Shown: positions 47,853 to 56,667 of the stretch, piece after piece | Layout: each line of letters starts with the position of its first letter | Position numbering within the stretch: the first letter of the stretch is position 1 | Assembly: GCF_042653925.1 (NCBI RefSeq) | Contig: NZ_JBHSFQ010000006.1 | Coordinates: 124,001 to 188,000, forward strand | DNA length: 64,000 nt | Direction: 5' to 3' | From: Nocardiopsis_B mangrovi | Lineage (GTDB): Bacteria > Actinomycetota > Actinomycetes > Streptosporangiales > Streptosporangiaceae | Notes under the pieces: generated by a model | The model's input: the letters and a program-made list of their open reading frames with translations, nothing else | What the model was told of the DNA's origin: nothing | Databases searched by the model: none | Program-made: the position numbers and the translations under genes

Positions 47853-49262
47853 TCAGGACGCCGGTGGCGGCCCGCCGTCCTTCTTCGCCGAACCGGAGGC
47901 GGACCCCCCGGTGGCGACGCTGTCCGCGGCGGCCACCGAGGGCTTCTCCTCGATGGGCTCGCGGCCCGGAGTGGGCAGGTTCATCTTGGTGATCAGGAAA
48001 TAGAAGATGGCGTAGTAGAGCACGAAGTAGACCACGCCCAGGCCCAGGATCCATCCCAGCCCCGTGGTGTTGGACTTGCCCGCGTTGAGCACCAGGTCGA
48101 TCAGGCCCGCGGAGAACCCGAAGCCCAAGTGGGCGTCGAACAGGTTGAGCAGAGCCATGGAGACACCGGTCAGCACCACGTGCACGACGAACAGCACCGG
48201 CGCGATGAAGATGAACGCGAACTCGATGGGCTCGGTGATGCCCGTGACGAACGCGGTGAGCGCCGCCGAGATCATGATGCCGCCGACCGCGGCGCGCTGG
48301 CTGGGGTGCGCGGCGCGCCACATGGCCAGGGCGGCGGCGGGCAGGCCGAACATCAGCACCGGGAAGAACCCGGAGAGGAAGCCGCCCGCGGTCGGGTCGC
48401 CCGCGAGGTAGCGGTTGATCTCGCCGTTGGACACCACGCCGGTGGCGGGGTCGGTGTAGCTGCCGAACACGAACCACACCACCGAGTTGACGATGTGGTG
48501 CAGGCCGAACGGCAGCAGCAGCCGGTTGACCATCCCGTACACGCCCGCGCCGATCGCGCCCGACGTCATGATCTGCTCGCCGAGCCAGTTGATGCCGGCG
48601 CCCGCGAAGGGCCAGATGAAGCCGAAGGCCACGGCCAGCAGCAGGGCGGCGACCGCGGTGATGATCGGCACGAACCGCCGCCCGCCGAAGAAGCCGAGCC
48701 AGGTGGGCAGCTTGATGCGGTAGTAGCGCTGCCACAGCACCGCGGCGAGGATGCCGATCAGGATGCCGCCGAGCACGTCGGTGGGGTTCTTCACGCCCCA
48801 GTTGATGACGCTCTCGCCGTCGGCGTTGACCATGGTCACGGCCTCGCCGAGCTCGCCGCCGCGCTCGAAGAACAGGTACTTGCTCACCCGGTCGAAGACC
48901 ACGTAGCCGACGACGGCGGCGAGGGCGGTCGAGCCGTCCGCGCGCTTGGCGAAGCCGATGGCCACCCCGACCGCGAACAGCAGGGGCAGGGCCTGGAACA
49001 GGGCGTCGCCGGCGGTGCCGATGACCCCGGCGACGGGGATCATCCAGCCCATGCCGGCGACGTCGGCGAGGCCGCCGGGGTCGGGGCCGTTGGAGCCGAG
49101 CATGTCGCCCTGGCCCAGCCGCAGCAGGATGGCCGCGGCGGGCAGGACCGCGATCGGCAGCATCAGGCTGCGGCCGATGCGCTGGAGGATGCCCAGAGCG
49201 CGTGAAGGGGATGTGGTCGCCGGGGGTATGCCGCTGTTGTCAGCGGTCGATGGTGAGGTCAC
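47853..49262 (-). CDS. nagE: PTS N-acetylglucosamine-type EIIC transporter
   Basis: 469 aa from GTG 49262, which has GAGGA about 7 bases upstream; ATG 49277 is in frame but lacks a ribosome site. The start of the EIIC domain LGILQRIGRSLMLPIAVLPA, then IGFAKRADGSTALAAVVGYV, RLLLPFGLHHIVNSVVWFVF and the GITEPIEFAFIFIAP motif identify the glucose/GlcNAc class. EIIA and EIIB are separate genes across the divergent promoter. The adjacent DasR and the SIS gene make GlcNAc the likely substrate. It lies downstream of dasR on the same strand. Confidence 0.9.
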   Translation of the reverse strand: MTSPSTADNSGIPPATTSPSRALGILQRIGRSLMLPIAVLPAAAILLRLGQGDMLGSNGPDPGGLADVAGMGWMIPVAGVIGTAGDALFQALPLLFAVGVAIGFAKRADGSTALAAVVGYVVFDRVSKYLFFERGGELGEAVTMVNADGESVINWGVKNPTDVLGGILIGILAAVLWQRYYRIKLPTWLGFFGGRRFVPIITAVAALLLAVAFGFIWPFAGAGINWLGEQIMTSGAIGAGVYGMVNRLLLPFGLHHIVNSVVWFVFGSYTDPATGVVSNGEINRYLAGDPTAGGFLSGFFPVLMFGLPAAALAMWRAAHPSQRAAVGGIMISAALTAFVTGITEPIEFAFIFIAPVLFVVHVVLTGVSMALLNLFDAHLGFGFSAGLIDLVLNAGKSNTTGLGWILGLGVVYFVLYYAIFYFLITKMNLPTPGREPIEEKPSVAAADSVATGGSASGSAKKDGGPPPAS

Positions 49263-49352
49263 CGCTGGTCCTCTCATGACGTCGTGCGGGATGGGTGGAT
49301 GCGGGTGCACGTGGGGCGTGCGCAGGGAGTGCGGTCCCGCCGAGGCGGGGCG

Positions 49353-50093
49353 TCAGGTGCCGCCGGGGAGGCGGGGGTCGAGGCGCGAGTGGAGCTGGTA
49401 CCGGTCGGCCCGGTAGGTCGAGCGTGCCAACTCGACACAGCGCCCGTTGGCGAAGCTGCGCCGCTGCATGGACAGCACCGGGCTGCCCGGGGGCAGGCCG
49501 AGCAGTTTGGCGTCGGCGGGTTCGCAGATTCCGGCTTCGATGGTCTGCTCGCCGGAGTCGAGGATGATCCCGAACTCCTCTTCGAGGATCGCGTACAGCG
49601 AGCGCTCCGAGAGCGAGAAGACGTCCAGGTGGGGGGCGATCGACAGCGGGATGTTCGAGCGCTCCACGGCCATGGGCTCGCCGTCGGCGGTGCGCAGGCG
49701 TTCGATGTGGTGGACGGGGGAGCCGGGCGCGATGTCCATCATGCGGGCGGTGCTCCCGCCGGCGGGGACGACCCGGCGGGTGAGGTCGCGGGCGCCGGGG
49801 ACGAAGCCCCGGGTGCGCATGTCCTCGGTGAAGGACGCCAGGGCCAGGGCCATCTCGATCTTGGGGCGGGCCACGAACGTGCCCTTGCCGGGCACGCGGT
49901 ACAGCTTGCCCTCGGCCACCAGCAGGTCGATCGTCTGGCGCACGGTCATCCGCGACAGCCCGTAGGTGGTGCCGAGTTCCCGTTCGGAGGGCACGGGGTC
50001 GTCCACGGACAGGCCGGACTCCACGATCCAGTCGAGCAACAGGTCCCGGAGCTGCGCGTACTTCGGGACGGGGCTCGCGGGGTCGATCGCCAT
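49353..50093 (-). CDS. dasR: GntR/HutC regulator, DasR-like
   Basis: 246 aa from ATG 50093. Winged helix 8-75: ASPVPKYAQLRDLLLDWIVE, VPSERELGTTYGLSRMTVRQ, GKLYRVPGKGTFVARPK. UTRA effector domain 95-240 with SPVHHIERLRTADGEPMAVE. DasR represses chitin/GlcNAc uptake genes and is released by glucosamine-6-P; in streptomycetes it also links GlcNAc to development and antibiotics. Two DasR-like sites lie just upstream, so self-control is likely. ATG 50123 is an alternative start. Confidence 0.88.
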   Translation of the reverse strand: MAIDPASPVPKYAQLRDLLLDWIVESGLSVDDPVPSERELGTTYGLSRMTVRQTIDLLVAEGKLYRVPGKGTFVARPKIEMALALASFTEDMRTRGFVPGARDLTRRVVPAGGSTARMMDIAPGSPVHHIERLRTADGEPMAVERSNIPLSIAPHLDVFSLSERSLYAILEEEFGIILDSGEQTIEAGICEPADAKLLGLPPGSPVLSMQRRSFANGRCVELARSTYRADRYQLHSRLDPRLPGGT

Positions 50094-50132
50094 GTCGCTC
50101 GTGCCTGTTCGGTAGTGGGACATTCTGGTATT

Positions 50133-50160
50133 ACTGGTATAGGCCGGACTAGACCACAGG
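50133..50160. promoter_or_regulatory. two DasR-responsive-element-like sites
   Basis: ACTGGTATAGGCCGG (50133-50147) and GGACTAGACCACAGG (50146-50160) each match much of the dre consensus A(C/G)TGGTCTAGACCA(C/G)T. The second has the full half TAGACCAC. They lie between dasR and the divergent SIS/PTS genes. A further CTGGTAT occurs at 50125. Confidence 0.65.
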
Positions 50161-50275
50161 CCCGAGCGGTGTGTCAACACTCCGGGCGGCCGGTACGCCG
50201 ATCACCCCCCGCCAGGCGGTCGTACCAGGCAGGATGCTTCGGCGGCGCGATACTCACGACCGAGGGAAGAGGCTC

Positions 50276-51319
50276 ATGACCACCACGACGAGCGTCATGC
50301 GCGCCGAGATCGGGGAGCAGCCGGCGGCGCTGCGCGACACCCTCGACGCGCTGCTGCCGCTGGCCCCCGAGATCGAGGCCCTGGGCCGGGAGACCCGCCA
50401 GGTGCTGTTCATCGCCCGCGGATCCTCCGACAACGCGGCCGTGTACGGCAGCTATCTGCTCCAGGCGCACAGCGGGCGGCTGGCCACCCTCGCCTCCCCC
50501 TCCATCGCCACCACCTACGGCGCCCGGATCGACCTCTCCGGCGTCCTCGCGGTGGCCATCTCCCAGTCGGGGCGGACCGAGGAGATCGTCGACACCATGG
50601 CCTGGGCCGCCGACTGCGGCGCCCGCACGGTCGGCGTCACCAACGGCGACGGTTCGCCGCTGGCCGAGGCCGCCGACCTGGCACTGGTCACCCGCGCGGG
50701 CAACGAGGTGGCCGTTCCCGCCACCAAGACCTACACCACCCAGCTCGCCGCGCTGGCGGTCCTGGCCCTCGGGCTGGGCGCCGGCCTCGACCACGGCGAA
50801 CTGGCCGCGGTCCCCGACGCCATCGACGACGCGCTCGACCGCCCGGCCGACGCGCTGGACGCGATCGTCGAACGCCTCGTCGGGGTCGAGGGCGCGGTGG
50901 TGTCCGGGCGCGGCATGGCCTTCTCCACCGCCCTGGAGGCCGCCCTCAAGCTCAAGGAGGCCTGCTACCTGCACGCCATGGGCCTCTCCTACGCCGATCT
51001 GCTGCACGGCCCCATCGCCGTCGTCGACTCCGCGACCCCGGCGATCCTGATCGCCGCGAACTCCGGGCCGACCCTGCCCGGCACGGTCGCCCTCGCCGAG
51101 CGCGTCGTCTCCGCCGGCGCCCCCGCCTACGGCATCGGCGGCGGCTCCGCCCTGGCGGGAGCCTGCGACCTCGCGGTCCCCGCCCCCGACGTGCCCGAGT
51201 GGCTGGCCCCCATCAGCCTGATCGTTCCCGCCCAGCTGATCACCGAGCGGCTCGCCCGGAGCCTCGGATACAACCCCGACGCCCCCCGCGGCCTCGGCAA
51301 GGTGACCCAGACCGGGTAG
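50276..51319 (+). CDS. SIS-domain amino-sugar phosphate isomerase/deaminase (NagB-II/AgaS-like)
   Basis: 347 aa. Two SIS modules as in the isomerase half of GlmS: VLFIARGSSDNAAVYGSYLL, AISQSGRTEEIVDTMAWAAD, GNEVAVPATKTYTTQLAALA; then VVSGRGMAFSTALEAALKLK and HAMGLSYADLLHGPIAVVDS. There is no glutaminase domain, so it fits GlcN-6-P deaminase of the NagB-II type, converting GlcN-6-P to fructose-6-P. The start has GAGGGAAGAGG upstream. It heads the PTS operon under the DasR sites. No NagA deacetylase gene is in the window. Confidence 0.82.
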   Translation: MTTTTSVMRAEIGEQPAALRDTLDALLPLAPEIEALGRETRQVLFIARGSSDNAAVYGSYLLQAHSGRLATLASPSIATTYGARIDLSGVLAVAISQSGRTEEIVDTMAWAADCGARTVGVTNGDGSPLAEAADLALVTRAGNEVAVPATKTYTTQLAALAVLALGLGAGLDHGELAAVPDAIDDALDRPADALDAIVERLVGVEGAVVSGRGMAFSTALEAALKLKEACYLHAMGLSYADLLHGPIAVVDSATPAILIAANSGPTLPGTVALAERVVSAGAPAYGIGGGSALAGACDLAVPAPDVPEWLAPISLIVPAQLITERLARSLGYNPDAPRGLGKVTQTG

Positions 51320-51377
51320 GAGCGCCCCCGCGCCACCTAAGCTCGGCTTGCATCCCGTCCCACCAATGGAGGTTCAC

Positions 51378-51614
51378 ATGGCCGACAAGGCCGCCGCGAT
51401 CGTCGCCGGGCTGGGCGGCGCCGGCAACATCGAGGACATCGAGGCATGCATCACCCGGCTGCGCACCGAGGTCGCCGACCCGGGCAAGGTCGACGAGGCG
51501 GCGCTCAAGGCCGCCGGCGCCCACGGCGTGCTGGTCTCCGGAAAGGTCGTCCAGGTCGTGGTCGGCCCCGAGGCCGACACGCTCACCGACGACATCAACG
51601 ACCTGCTCGACTGA
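51378..51614 (+). CDS. PTS EIIB component
   Basis: 78 aa. NIEDIEACITRLRTEVADPG holds the phosphorylated Cys24 of glucose-class EIIB proteins; GVLVSGKVVQVVVGPEAD follows. TGGAGG is 6 bases before ATG 51378. It passes phosphate from EIIA to the sugar carried by EIIC. It is a stand-alone protein, like NagF of Streptomyces. Confidence 0.93.
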   Translation: MADKAAAIVAGLGGAGNIEDIEACITRLRTEVADPGKVDEAALKAAGAHGVLVSGKVVQVVVGPEADTLTDDINDLLD

Positions 51615-51643
51615 CCACCCCGCCCGGACCGAGGAGGCCCGCC

Positions 51644-52099
51644 ATGCTCACCGTGCTCTCCCCCGTCCCCGGCACCGCCGTGGGGCTGGCCCAGGTGCCC
51701 GACCCCGTCTTCGCGCAGGCCATGGTCGGCCCGGGTACCGCCGTCGAGCCCGTCCGCGGCCCGATGGAGGCCACCGCGCCCATCGGCGGCACGCTCCTCA
51801 AGCTGCACGCCCACGCGTTCGTCGTCGTCGCCCCGGGGGGCCACGGCGTCCTGGTCCACCTGGGCATCGACACAGTGAAGCTCGACGGCGCGGGCTTCGA
51901 GAAGCTGGCCGCCGAAGGCGACGAGGTCGCCGCGGGCACCCCCCTCATCCGGTGGGACCCGGTCGCGATCGAGGCGCGCGGGCTCTCGCCGATCGTCCCC
52001 GTCGTCGCCCTGGACGCCGCCGCGGCGGCCGTCTCCGGCACCGCCGAGGGCGCCATCGGCGCCGGCGACCCGCTGTTCACCTGGGCGGTGGGGGAGTGA
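51644..52099 (+). CDS. crr: PTS EIIA (Crr-like) component
   Basis: 151 aa, glucose-class EIIA. His57 in KLHAHAFVVVA and the phosphorylated His72 in GVLVHLGIDTVKL correspond to His75 and His90 of E. coli EIIA-Glc. GAGGAGG precedes the ATG by 6 bases. It takes phosphate from HPr. Its stop overlaps the next gene by four bases (GTGA). Confidence 0.94.
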   Translation: MLTVLSPVPGTAVGLAQVPDPVFAQAMVGPGTAVEPVRGPMEATAPIGGTLLKLHAHAFVVVAPGGHGVLVHLGIDTVKLDGAGFEKLAAEGDEVAAGTPLIRWDPVAIEARGLSPIVPVVALDAAAAAVSGTAEGAIGAGDPLFTWAVGE

Positions 52100-52758
52100 C
52101 CGGCGAGCAGCGCCCCCGCGCCGCACTTTTCGATCTGGACGGCACGCTGATCAACAGCGAACCGCGGTCCATGGCCACGTGGTCGCGGCTCCTGGACGCC
52201 CACGGCATCCCGCACGACGACACCGTCCTGCACCGCTTCATGGGCCGCCGCGGGGCCGACGTCCTGGCCGACGACCCCTCGCTGTTCCCCGCCGTCACCT
52301 GGGACGTGCTGGTCGCCGAGATCCAGGAGATCGGCGGCCACCCCGACCTGCCGCCGGTCCTGGACCTCCCCGAGTCCGTGACGTTCCTGCGCGGCCTGCA
52401 CGCCGCGGGGACCCCCTTCGGCCTGGTCACCTCGGCGGACCGCGCCTGGGCCGAGCTGTCGCTGAACCGCCTGGGCGTCCACGGGCTGTTCAAGGGGCTC
52501 GTCACGGCCGCCGATGTCGTCCACGGCAAGCCGCACCCGCAGGGGTACCTGGCGGGGGCGGACATCCTCGGGATCGACCCCGAGCACATCGTGGTGTTCG
52601 AGGACACGCCCGCCGGCATCCAGGCCGGAAAAGCCGCCGGGATGCGTGTCGTCGCCATCACCACCACGCACGACCGGGCCAAGCTGAGCGAGGCGGACCT
52701 CGTCGTCGACCACCTGACCGAGGTCGACTGGCCCAGGCTCGCCCCGCGCGGCCGGTGA
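52096..52758 (+). CDS. HAD superfamily phosphatase/phosphomutase
   Basis: 220 aa. Motif I FDLDGTLINSEPR (nucleophile Asp and general acid both kept), motif II VTSAD, motif III GKPHPQGYL, motif IV VFEDTPAGIQAGKAAGM. A helical cap between motifs I and II makes it a beta-phosphoglucomutase-like subclass I member. Coupling to EIIA and HPr suggests it handles a sugar phosphate made by the PTS, perhaps to prevent toxic accumulation. Confidence 0.88.
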   Translation: MTGEQRPRAALFDLDGTLINSEPRSMATWSRLLDAHGIPHDDTVLHRFMGRRGADVLADDPSLFPAVTWDVLVAEIQEIGGHPDLPPVLDLPESVTFLRGLHAAGTPFGLVTSADRAWAELSLNRLGVHGLFKGLVTAADVVHGKPHPQGYLAGADILGIDPEHIVVFEDTPAGIQAGKAAGMRVVAITTTHDRAKLSEADLVVDHLTEVDWPRLAPRGR

Positions 52759-52809
52759 CCCCCCGGAACACCCGGGGCCGGAACCAGTAAGAGAGATGAG
52801 GTGCGTCCC

Positions 52810-53067
52810 GTGGCACAACGCCGCGTCACCGTCGGAGCCGAGGTCGGGCTGCACGCCCGCCCAGCGGCCCTGTTCGTCGAGGCCGCGTCGGCGGCGGGCG
52901 GCACGGTGACCGTCGCCAAAGGCGACGGCGACCCCGTCCCCGCCAAGAGCATCCTCGCGGTGATGGGGCTGGACGTGCGCCACGGCGACGAGATCGTCAT
53001 CAGCGCCGACGGAGACGATGCCGAAGCGGTGCTGGACCGCCTGACCGGGATCGTGAACGACGGCTAG
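52810..53067 (+). CDS. ptsH: PTS phosphocarrier protein HPr
   Basis: 85 aa. GTG 52810 is chosen because GAGG lies 8 bases upstream and it puts the active His at position 15 (GLHARPAALFVEAA), as in other HPr proteins. Ser47 in AKSILAVMGLDV matches the regulatory site of Gram-positive HPr, but no HPr kinase is near. Its TAG is followed directly by the ptsI region. Confidence 0.94.
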   Translation: MAQRRVTVGAEVGLHARPAALFVEAASAAGGTVTVAKGDGDPVPAKSILAVMGLDVRHGDEIVISADGDDAEAVLDRLTGIVNDG

Positions 53068-53105
53068 TGGACACCGCCGATGGGAGACAGTCAGTGGGAG
53101 AGAGC

Positions 53106-54788
53106 ATGGGTGACAAGCTGAGCGGCGTCGGGGTAAGTTCCGGCGCCGGGTACGGTCCGGCCCTGCGCCTGACGCGCTCGGTGCCCGACCCGCCGCCGGG
53201 CGAGCGCCACGGCGGCGACGCCGACGCCGAGGTCCGGCGGGCCGCCTCGGCCATGGAGGAGACCGCCCAGGACCTCGCCCTGCGCGGCGAACGCGCCGGG
53301 GGGCAGGCGCGCGAAGTCCTCGGCGCCCAGGCGCTCATGGCCCGCGACCCCGCGCTGACCGACGACATCAAGAAGCGCATCGGCGAGGGCGCCTCCGCCG
53401 CCCGCGCCGTCTCCGAGGCCATGGCGGTCTACCGGCAGATGCTCGCCAACGCCGGCGAGTACCTGGCCGCACGCGTCGCCGACCTCGACGACGTCCGCGA
53501 CCGGATCGTCGCGCGGCTGCTGGGCGTCCCCGTGCCCGGCCTCCCCGAATCCGACACCCCCTACGTCCTGGTCGCCACCGACCTCGCCCCCGCCGACACC
53601 GCCCTCCTCGACCCCGCCCGGGTCGTCGCCTTCATCACCCGCGAAGGCGGCCCCACCAGCCACACCGCCATCCTCGCCCGCGCCCTCGGCCTTCCGGCGG
53701 TGGTGGCCTGCGCCGCCGCCGACGACATCCCCGACGGAACCCCGCTGCTCGTCGACGGCGCCAGCGGTGCCGTCCTGGTCGACCCCGGCCCCGCCGAAGT
53801 CGAGGCCGCCAAGGCCGCTGCCGCCGCCCGCGCCGCCGCCGCGGCCGACAGCGCCGGTCCCGGCCGCACGGCCGACGGCCACGAGGTCCCCCTCCTCGCC
53901 AACATCGGCGGCCCCGACGACCTCCCCGCCGCACTCCAGAACGGCGCCGAGGGCGTCGGGCTGTACCGCACGGAGTTCCTGTTCCTGGACCGCGCCGACG
54001 CCCCCGGCCACGACGAGCAGGTCGCCTCCTACCGGGCGGTTCTCGAAGCGTTCCCCGGGGCCAAGGTGGTCGTGCGCACCCTGGACTCGGGCGCCGACAA
54101 GCCCCTGGCGTTCCTGCCGCCGCCCGGAGCCGAGCCCAACCCGGCCCTCGGCGAGCGCGGGCTGCGGCTGATGCGCCGCTACCCCGAGATGCAGCGGTCC
54201 CAGCTCGCGGCGCTGGCCGAGGCCGCCCGCGACACCGAGGCCGACCTCCAGGTCATGGCGCCCATGGTCACCGACACCGAGGACGCCGAATGGTTCGCCG
54301 CGGCGGCGGAGGAGGCCGGGATCGCCACCGCCGGCATCATGATCGAGGTCCCGGCCGCGGCGCTGCGCGCCCGCCACCTCGCCGGGCCGGCGGCGTTCTT
54401 CAGCATCGGCACCAACGACCTCACCCAGTACACCTGCGCCGCCGACCGGGAGATCGGCGGGCTCAGCCGGTTCCAGGACCCCTGGCAGCCGGGCGTGCTG
54501 GACCTGGTCGCCGTCGCCGCCACCGCGGCGGCCGACGCCGGCCGCCCGTGCGGGGTGTGCGGGGAGGCCGCCGCCGACCCCGTGCTGGCCTGCGTCCTCA
54601 CCGGCCTGGGCGTCACCTCGCTCTCGATGGGGGCCACCGCGCTGCCGCTCGTGCGCGCCGCGCTGGCGCGCACCACGCTGGAGGAGTGCCGCGCCGCAGC
54701 CGACGCCGCCCTGGCGGCGCGCGGACCCGGCGACGCCAAGCGCGCCGCCCGGGCCGCGCTGACGGGGCTGGCCGACCTGGGCCTGTGA
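53106..54788 (+). CDS. ptsI: PTS enzyme I (phosphoenolpyruvate-protein phosphotransferase)
   Basis: 560 aa from ATG 53106 (GVGVSSGAGYGPALRL); GTG 53094 and 53067 are in frame but less like homologues. Phosphorylated His186 in REGGPTSHTAILARALGLPA; PEP-binding LYRTEFLFLDR, GTNDLTQYTCAADR and the catalytic Cys region CGVCGEAAADP near 482-487. It starts the phosphate chain PEP-EI-HPr-EIIA-EIIB. With this gene the locus holds all PTS parts. Confidence 0.96.
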   Translation: MGDKLSGVGVSSGAGYGPALRLTRSVPDPPPGERHGGDADAEVRRAASAMEETAQDLALRGERAGGQAREVLGAQALMARDPALTDDIKKRIGEGASAARAVSEAMAVYRQMLANAGEYLAARVADLDDVRDRIVARLLGVPVPGLPESDTPYVLVATDLAPADTALLDPARVVAFITREGGPTSHTAILARALGLPAVVACAAADDIPDGTPLLVDGASGAVLVDPGPAEVEAAKAAAAARAAAAADSAGPGRTADGHEVPLLANIGGPDDLPAALQNGAEGVGLYRTEFLFLDRADAPGHDEQVASYRAVLEAFPGAKVVVRTLDSGADKPLAFLPPPGAEPNPALGERGLRLMRRYPEMQRSQLAALAEAARDTEADLQVMAPMVTDTEDAEWFAAAAEEAGIATAGIMIEVPAAALRARHLAGPAAFFSIGTNDLTQYTCAADREIGGLSRFQDPWQPGVLDLVAVAATAAADAGRPCGVCGEAAADPVLACVLTGLGVTSLSMGATALPLVRAALARTTLEECRAAADAALAARGPGDAKRAARAALTGLADLGL

Positions 54789-54792
54789 CTCC

Positions 54793-54827
54793 GCGCGGCA
54801 CGCCGGTCGGTCTCCGGCGTGCCGCGC
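54793..54827 (+). terminator. ptsI terminator, 14-bp stem
   Basis: GCGCGGCACGCCGG and CCGGCGTGCCGCGC pair perfectly across a 7-base loop, five bases after the ptsI stop. The GH3 gene is therefore a separate transcript. Confidence 0.8.
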
Positions 54828-54913
54828 AGGGGCCGCGCGCGGCTATCGTGGGCGCGGTGCCGCCCGCTCCGGCCCGCGCCCGCCGCCCCCGTACCGGAAG
54901 AGCCCTCTCTCTT

Positions 54914-56569
54914 ATGCCGCCACGCCGTCTGACCGCCCTCCTCTGCACGGGAGCCCTCCTCGCCGGCACCGCCGGGTGCTCCGGAGGAGGGGCCGGCGGC
55001 GCCGGCCCCTCCCCGTCCTCATCGCAGGACCCGGAGGAGGCCGTCGCCGAGCTGATGGCCGATATGACCGTCGAGGACAAGGTCGGCCAGCTCTTCGTGC
55101 TCACCGCGCTGGGCACCACGCCCGAGGAGAACGCCGCCCTCATCACCGACCACCGGCCCGGCGGCTTCATCTACTTCCCCGAGAACCTCACCGGGGCCGA
55201 GCAGATCGCGGAGCTGTCCAACGGCCTCCAGGAGCTGGCGGCCGATGAGGGGTCCGGCACGCCGCTGTTCCTCGGCATCGACCAGGAACAGGGCCTGGTC
55301 GCCCGGCTGCCGATCGGGGCCCACTTCCCCGATGCCATGGCCGTCGGCGCCACCGGCGATCCCGAGATGGCGGCGACGCTGGCCGGGACCACCGCCGCGA
55401 CACTCACCGCTCTGGGCATCAACCTGGACTACGCGCCCGTCGCCGACGTCAACGCCGACCCCGACAACCCGGTGATCGGCATCCGCTCCTTCGGGTCCGA
55501 CCCGGAGCTGGTGGGGGAGATGGCGGTGGCCGAGGCCGAGGCGTTCGCCGAAGGCGGCGTGGTGTCGGTGGTCAAGCACTTCCCCGGGCACGGCGACACC
55601 GACACCGACAGCCACACCGGCCTGCCCGTCGTGGACAAGACCCGCGAGGAGTGGGAGCAGGAGGACCTGCCGCCCTTCCGCCGGGCGGTCGGGGCCGGGG
55701 TGGACGCCGTCATGACGGCGCACCTGGTCGTCCCGTCGCTGGACGACTCCGGCGAGCCCGCCACGCTCTCCGAGACCGTGATCGACGGCGTCCTGCGCGA
55801 CGAGCTGGGCTACGACGGCCTGGTCACCACCGACGCGCTGAACATGGAAGGTGTGCGCCAGACACACGGCGACGGCGAGGTCGCGGTGCGGGCCGTCCTG
55901 GCCGGCGCCGACCAGCTCCTCATGCCGCCGGACGCCGGGGTCGCCGTGGCCGCGGTGCAGGAGGCGGTGGCGGACGGCAGGATCAGCGAGGAGCGCCTGG
56001 ACGCGTCGGTCCGGCGCATCCTCACCCTGAAGGTCGAGCGTGGCCTGTACGAGGCCGAGCCCGCCGACCCCGCGGCCGCCGCGGACGCGGTCGGCGCGGG
56101 GGAGCACGCCGAGGCCGCCCAGGAGGTGGCCGACGCGTCGGTGACCCTGCTGCGCAACGAGGGCGAGGCGCTGCCCCTGGACGACGGGGCGACGGTGCAC
56201 GTCAGCGGGCAGGGCGCCGAGGAGCTGGGCGCGGCGCTGGAAGAGCTGGGCCACCCCGTGGCGGCCTCGGCGCAGGACGCCGACCTCGCGGTGGTGGGGA
56301 CCAGCAGCGCCAGGGGCGACGCCGAGCAGATCGCGGCGGTCGACGCGGTGCGCGGCTCGGGCACGCCGGTCGTCGTGGTCGCACAGGGCACCCCCTACGA
56401 CCTCGCCGAGCTGGGCGACGTCGACGGCTACCTGGCGACCTACTCCGGCGTCGAGGTCTCCCGGACGGCCGCGGCCCGCGCCATCGCGGGCGAGATCAGC
56501 CCCGGAGGGCGCCTGCCCGTGGACATCCCCGGCACCGACCTGAAGGCGGGCGACGGGCTGGGGTACTAG
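54914..56569 (+). CDS. GH3 beta-N-acetylhexosaminidase (NagZ-type) lipoprotein
   Basis: 551 aa. Lipoprotein signal with lipobox LLAGTAGC. GH3 N-terminal barrel with KHFPGHGDTDTDSH (221-234; the His of DSH is the general acid in NagZ enzymes) and nucleophile Asp307 in VTTDALNM. A C-terminal domain of about 190 residues follows, as in Bacillus NagZ. It cleaves GlcNAc from cell-wall or chitin fragments outside the membrane, supplying the nearby PTS. In-frame GTG 54857, with TATCGT at 54844-54849 seven bases before it, could be a leaderless start adding 19 residues. Confidence 0.9.
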   Translation: MPPRRLTALLCTGALLAGTAGCSGGGAGGAGPSPSSSQDPEEAVAELMADMTVEDKVGQLFVLTALGTTPEENAALITDHRPGGFIYFPENLTGAEQIAELSNGLQELAADEGSGTPLFLGIDQEQGLVARLPIGAHFPDAMAVGATGDPEMAATLAGTTAATLTALGINLDYAPVADVNADPDNPVIGIRSFGSDPELVGEMAVAEAEAFAEGGVVSVVKHFPGHGDTDTDSHTGLPVVDKTREEWEQEDLPPFRRAVGAGVDAVMTAHLVVPSLDDSGEPATLSETVIDGVLRDELGYDGLVTTDALNMEGVRQTHGDGEVAVRAVLAGADQLLMPPDAGVAVAAVQEAVADGRISEERLDASVRRILTLKVERGLYEAEPADPAAAADAVGAGEHAEAAQEVADASVTLLRNEGEALPLDDGATVHVSGQGAEELGAALEELGHPVAASAQDADLAVVGTSSARGDAEQIAAVDAVRGSGTPVVVVAQGTPYDLAELGDVDGYLATYSGVEVSRTAAARAIAGEISPGGRLPVDIPGTDLKAGDGLGY

Positions 56570-56627
56570 GCCGCACCGGGAGCCCGGACGCCGCGGGTCC
56601 GTCGCAGGCGGCCCTGCCGCGCCTGGT

Positions 56628-56663
56628 GCTTCCCGCTCAGCCTGCGGGACGCCCTCAAGGCGG
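56628..56663. repeat. dispersed copy of the 36-base repeat block
   Basis: It differs at only two positions from 42340-42375 (CGCTCAGCCTGCGGGACGCC instead of ...GGGGCGCC, plus one base before). It lies between two converging genes. Confidence 0.75.
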
Positions 56664-56667
56664 CGGA

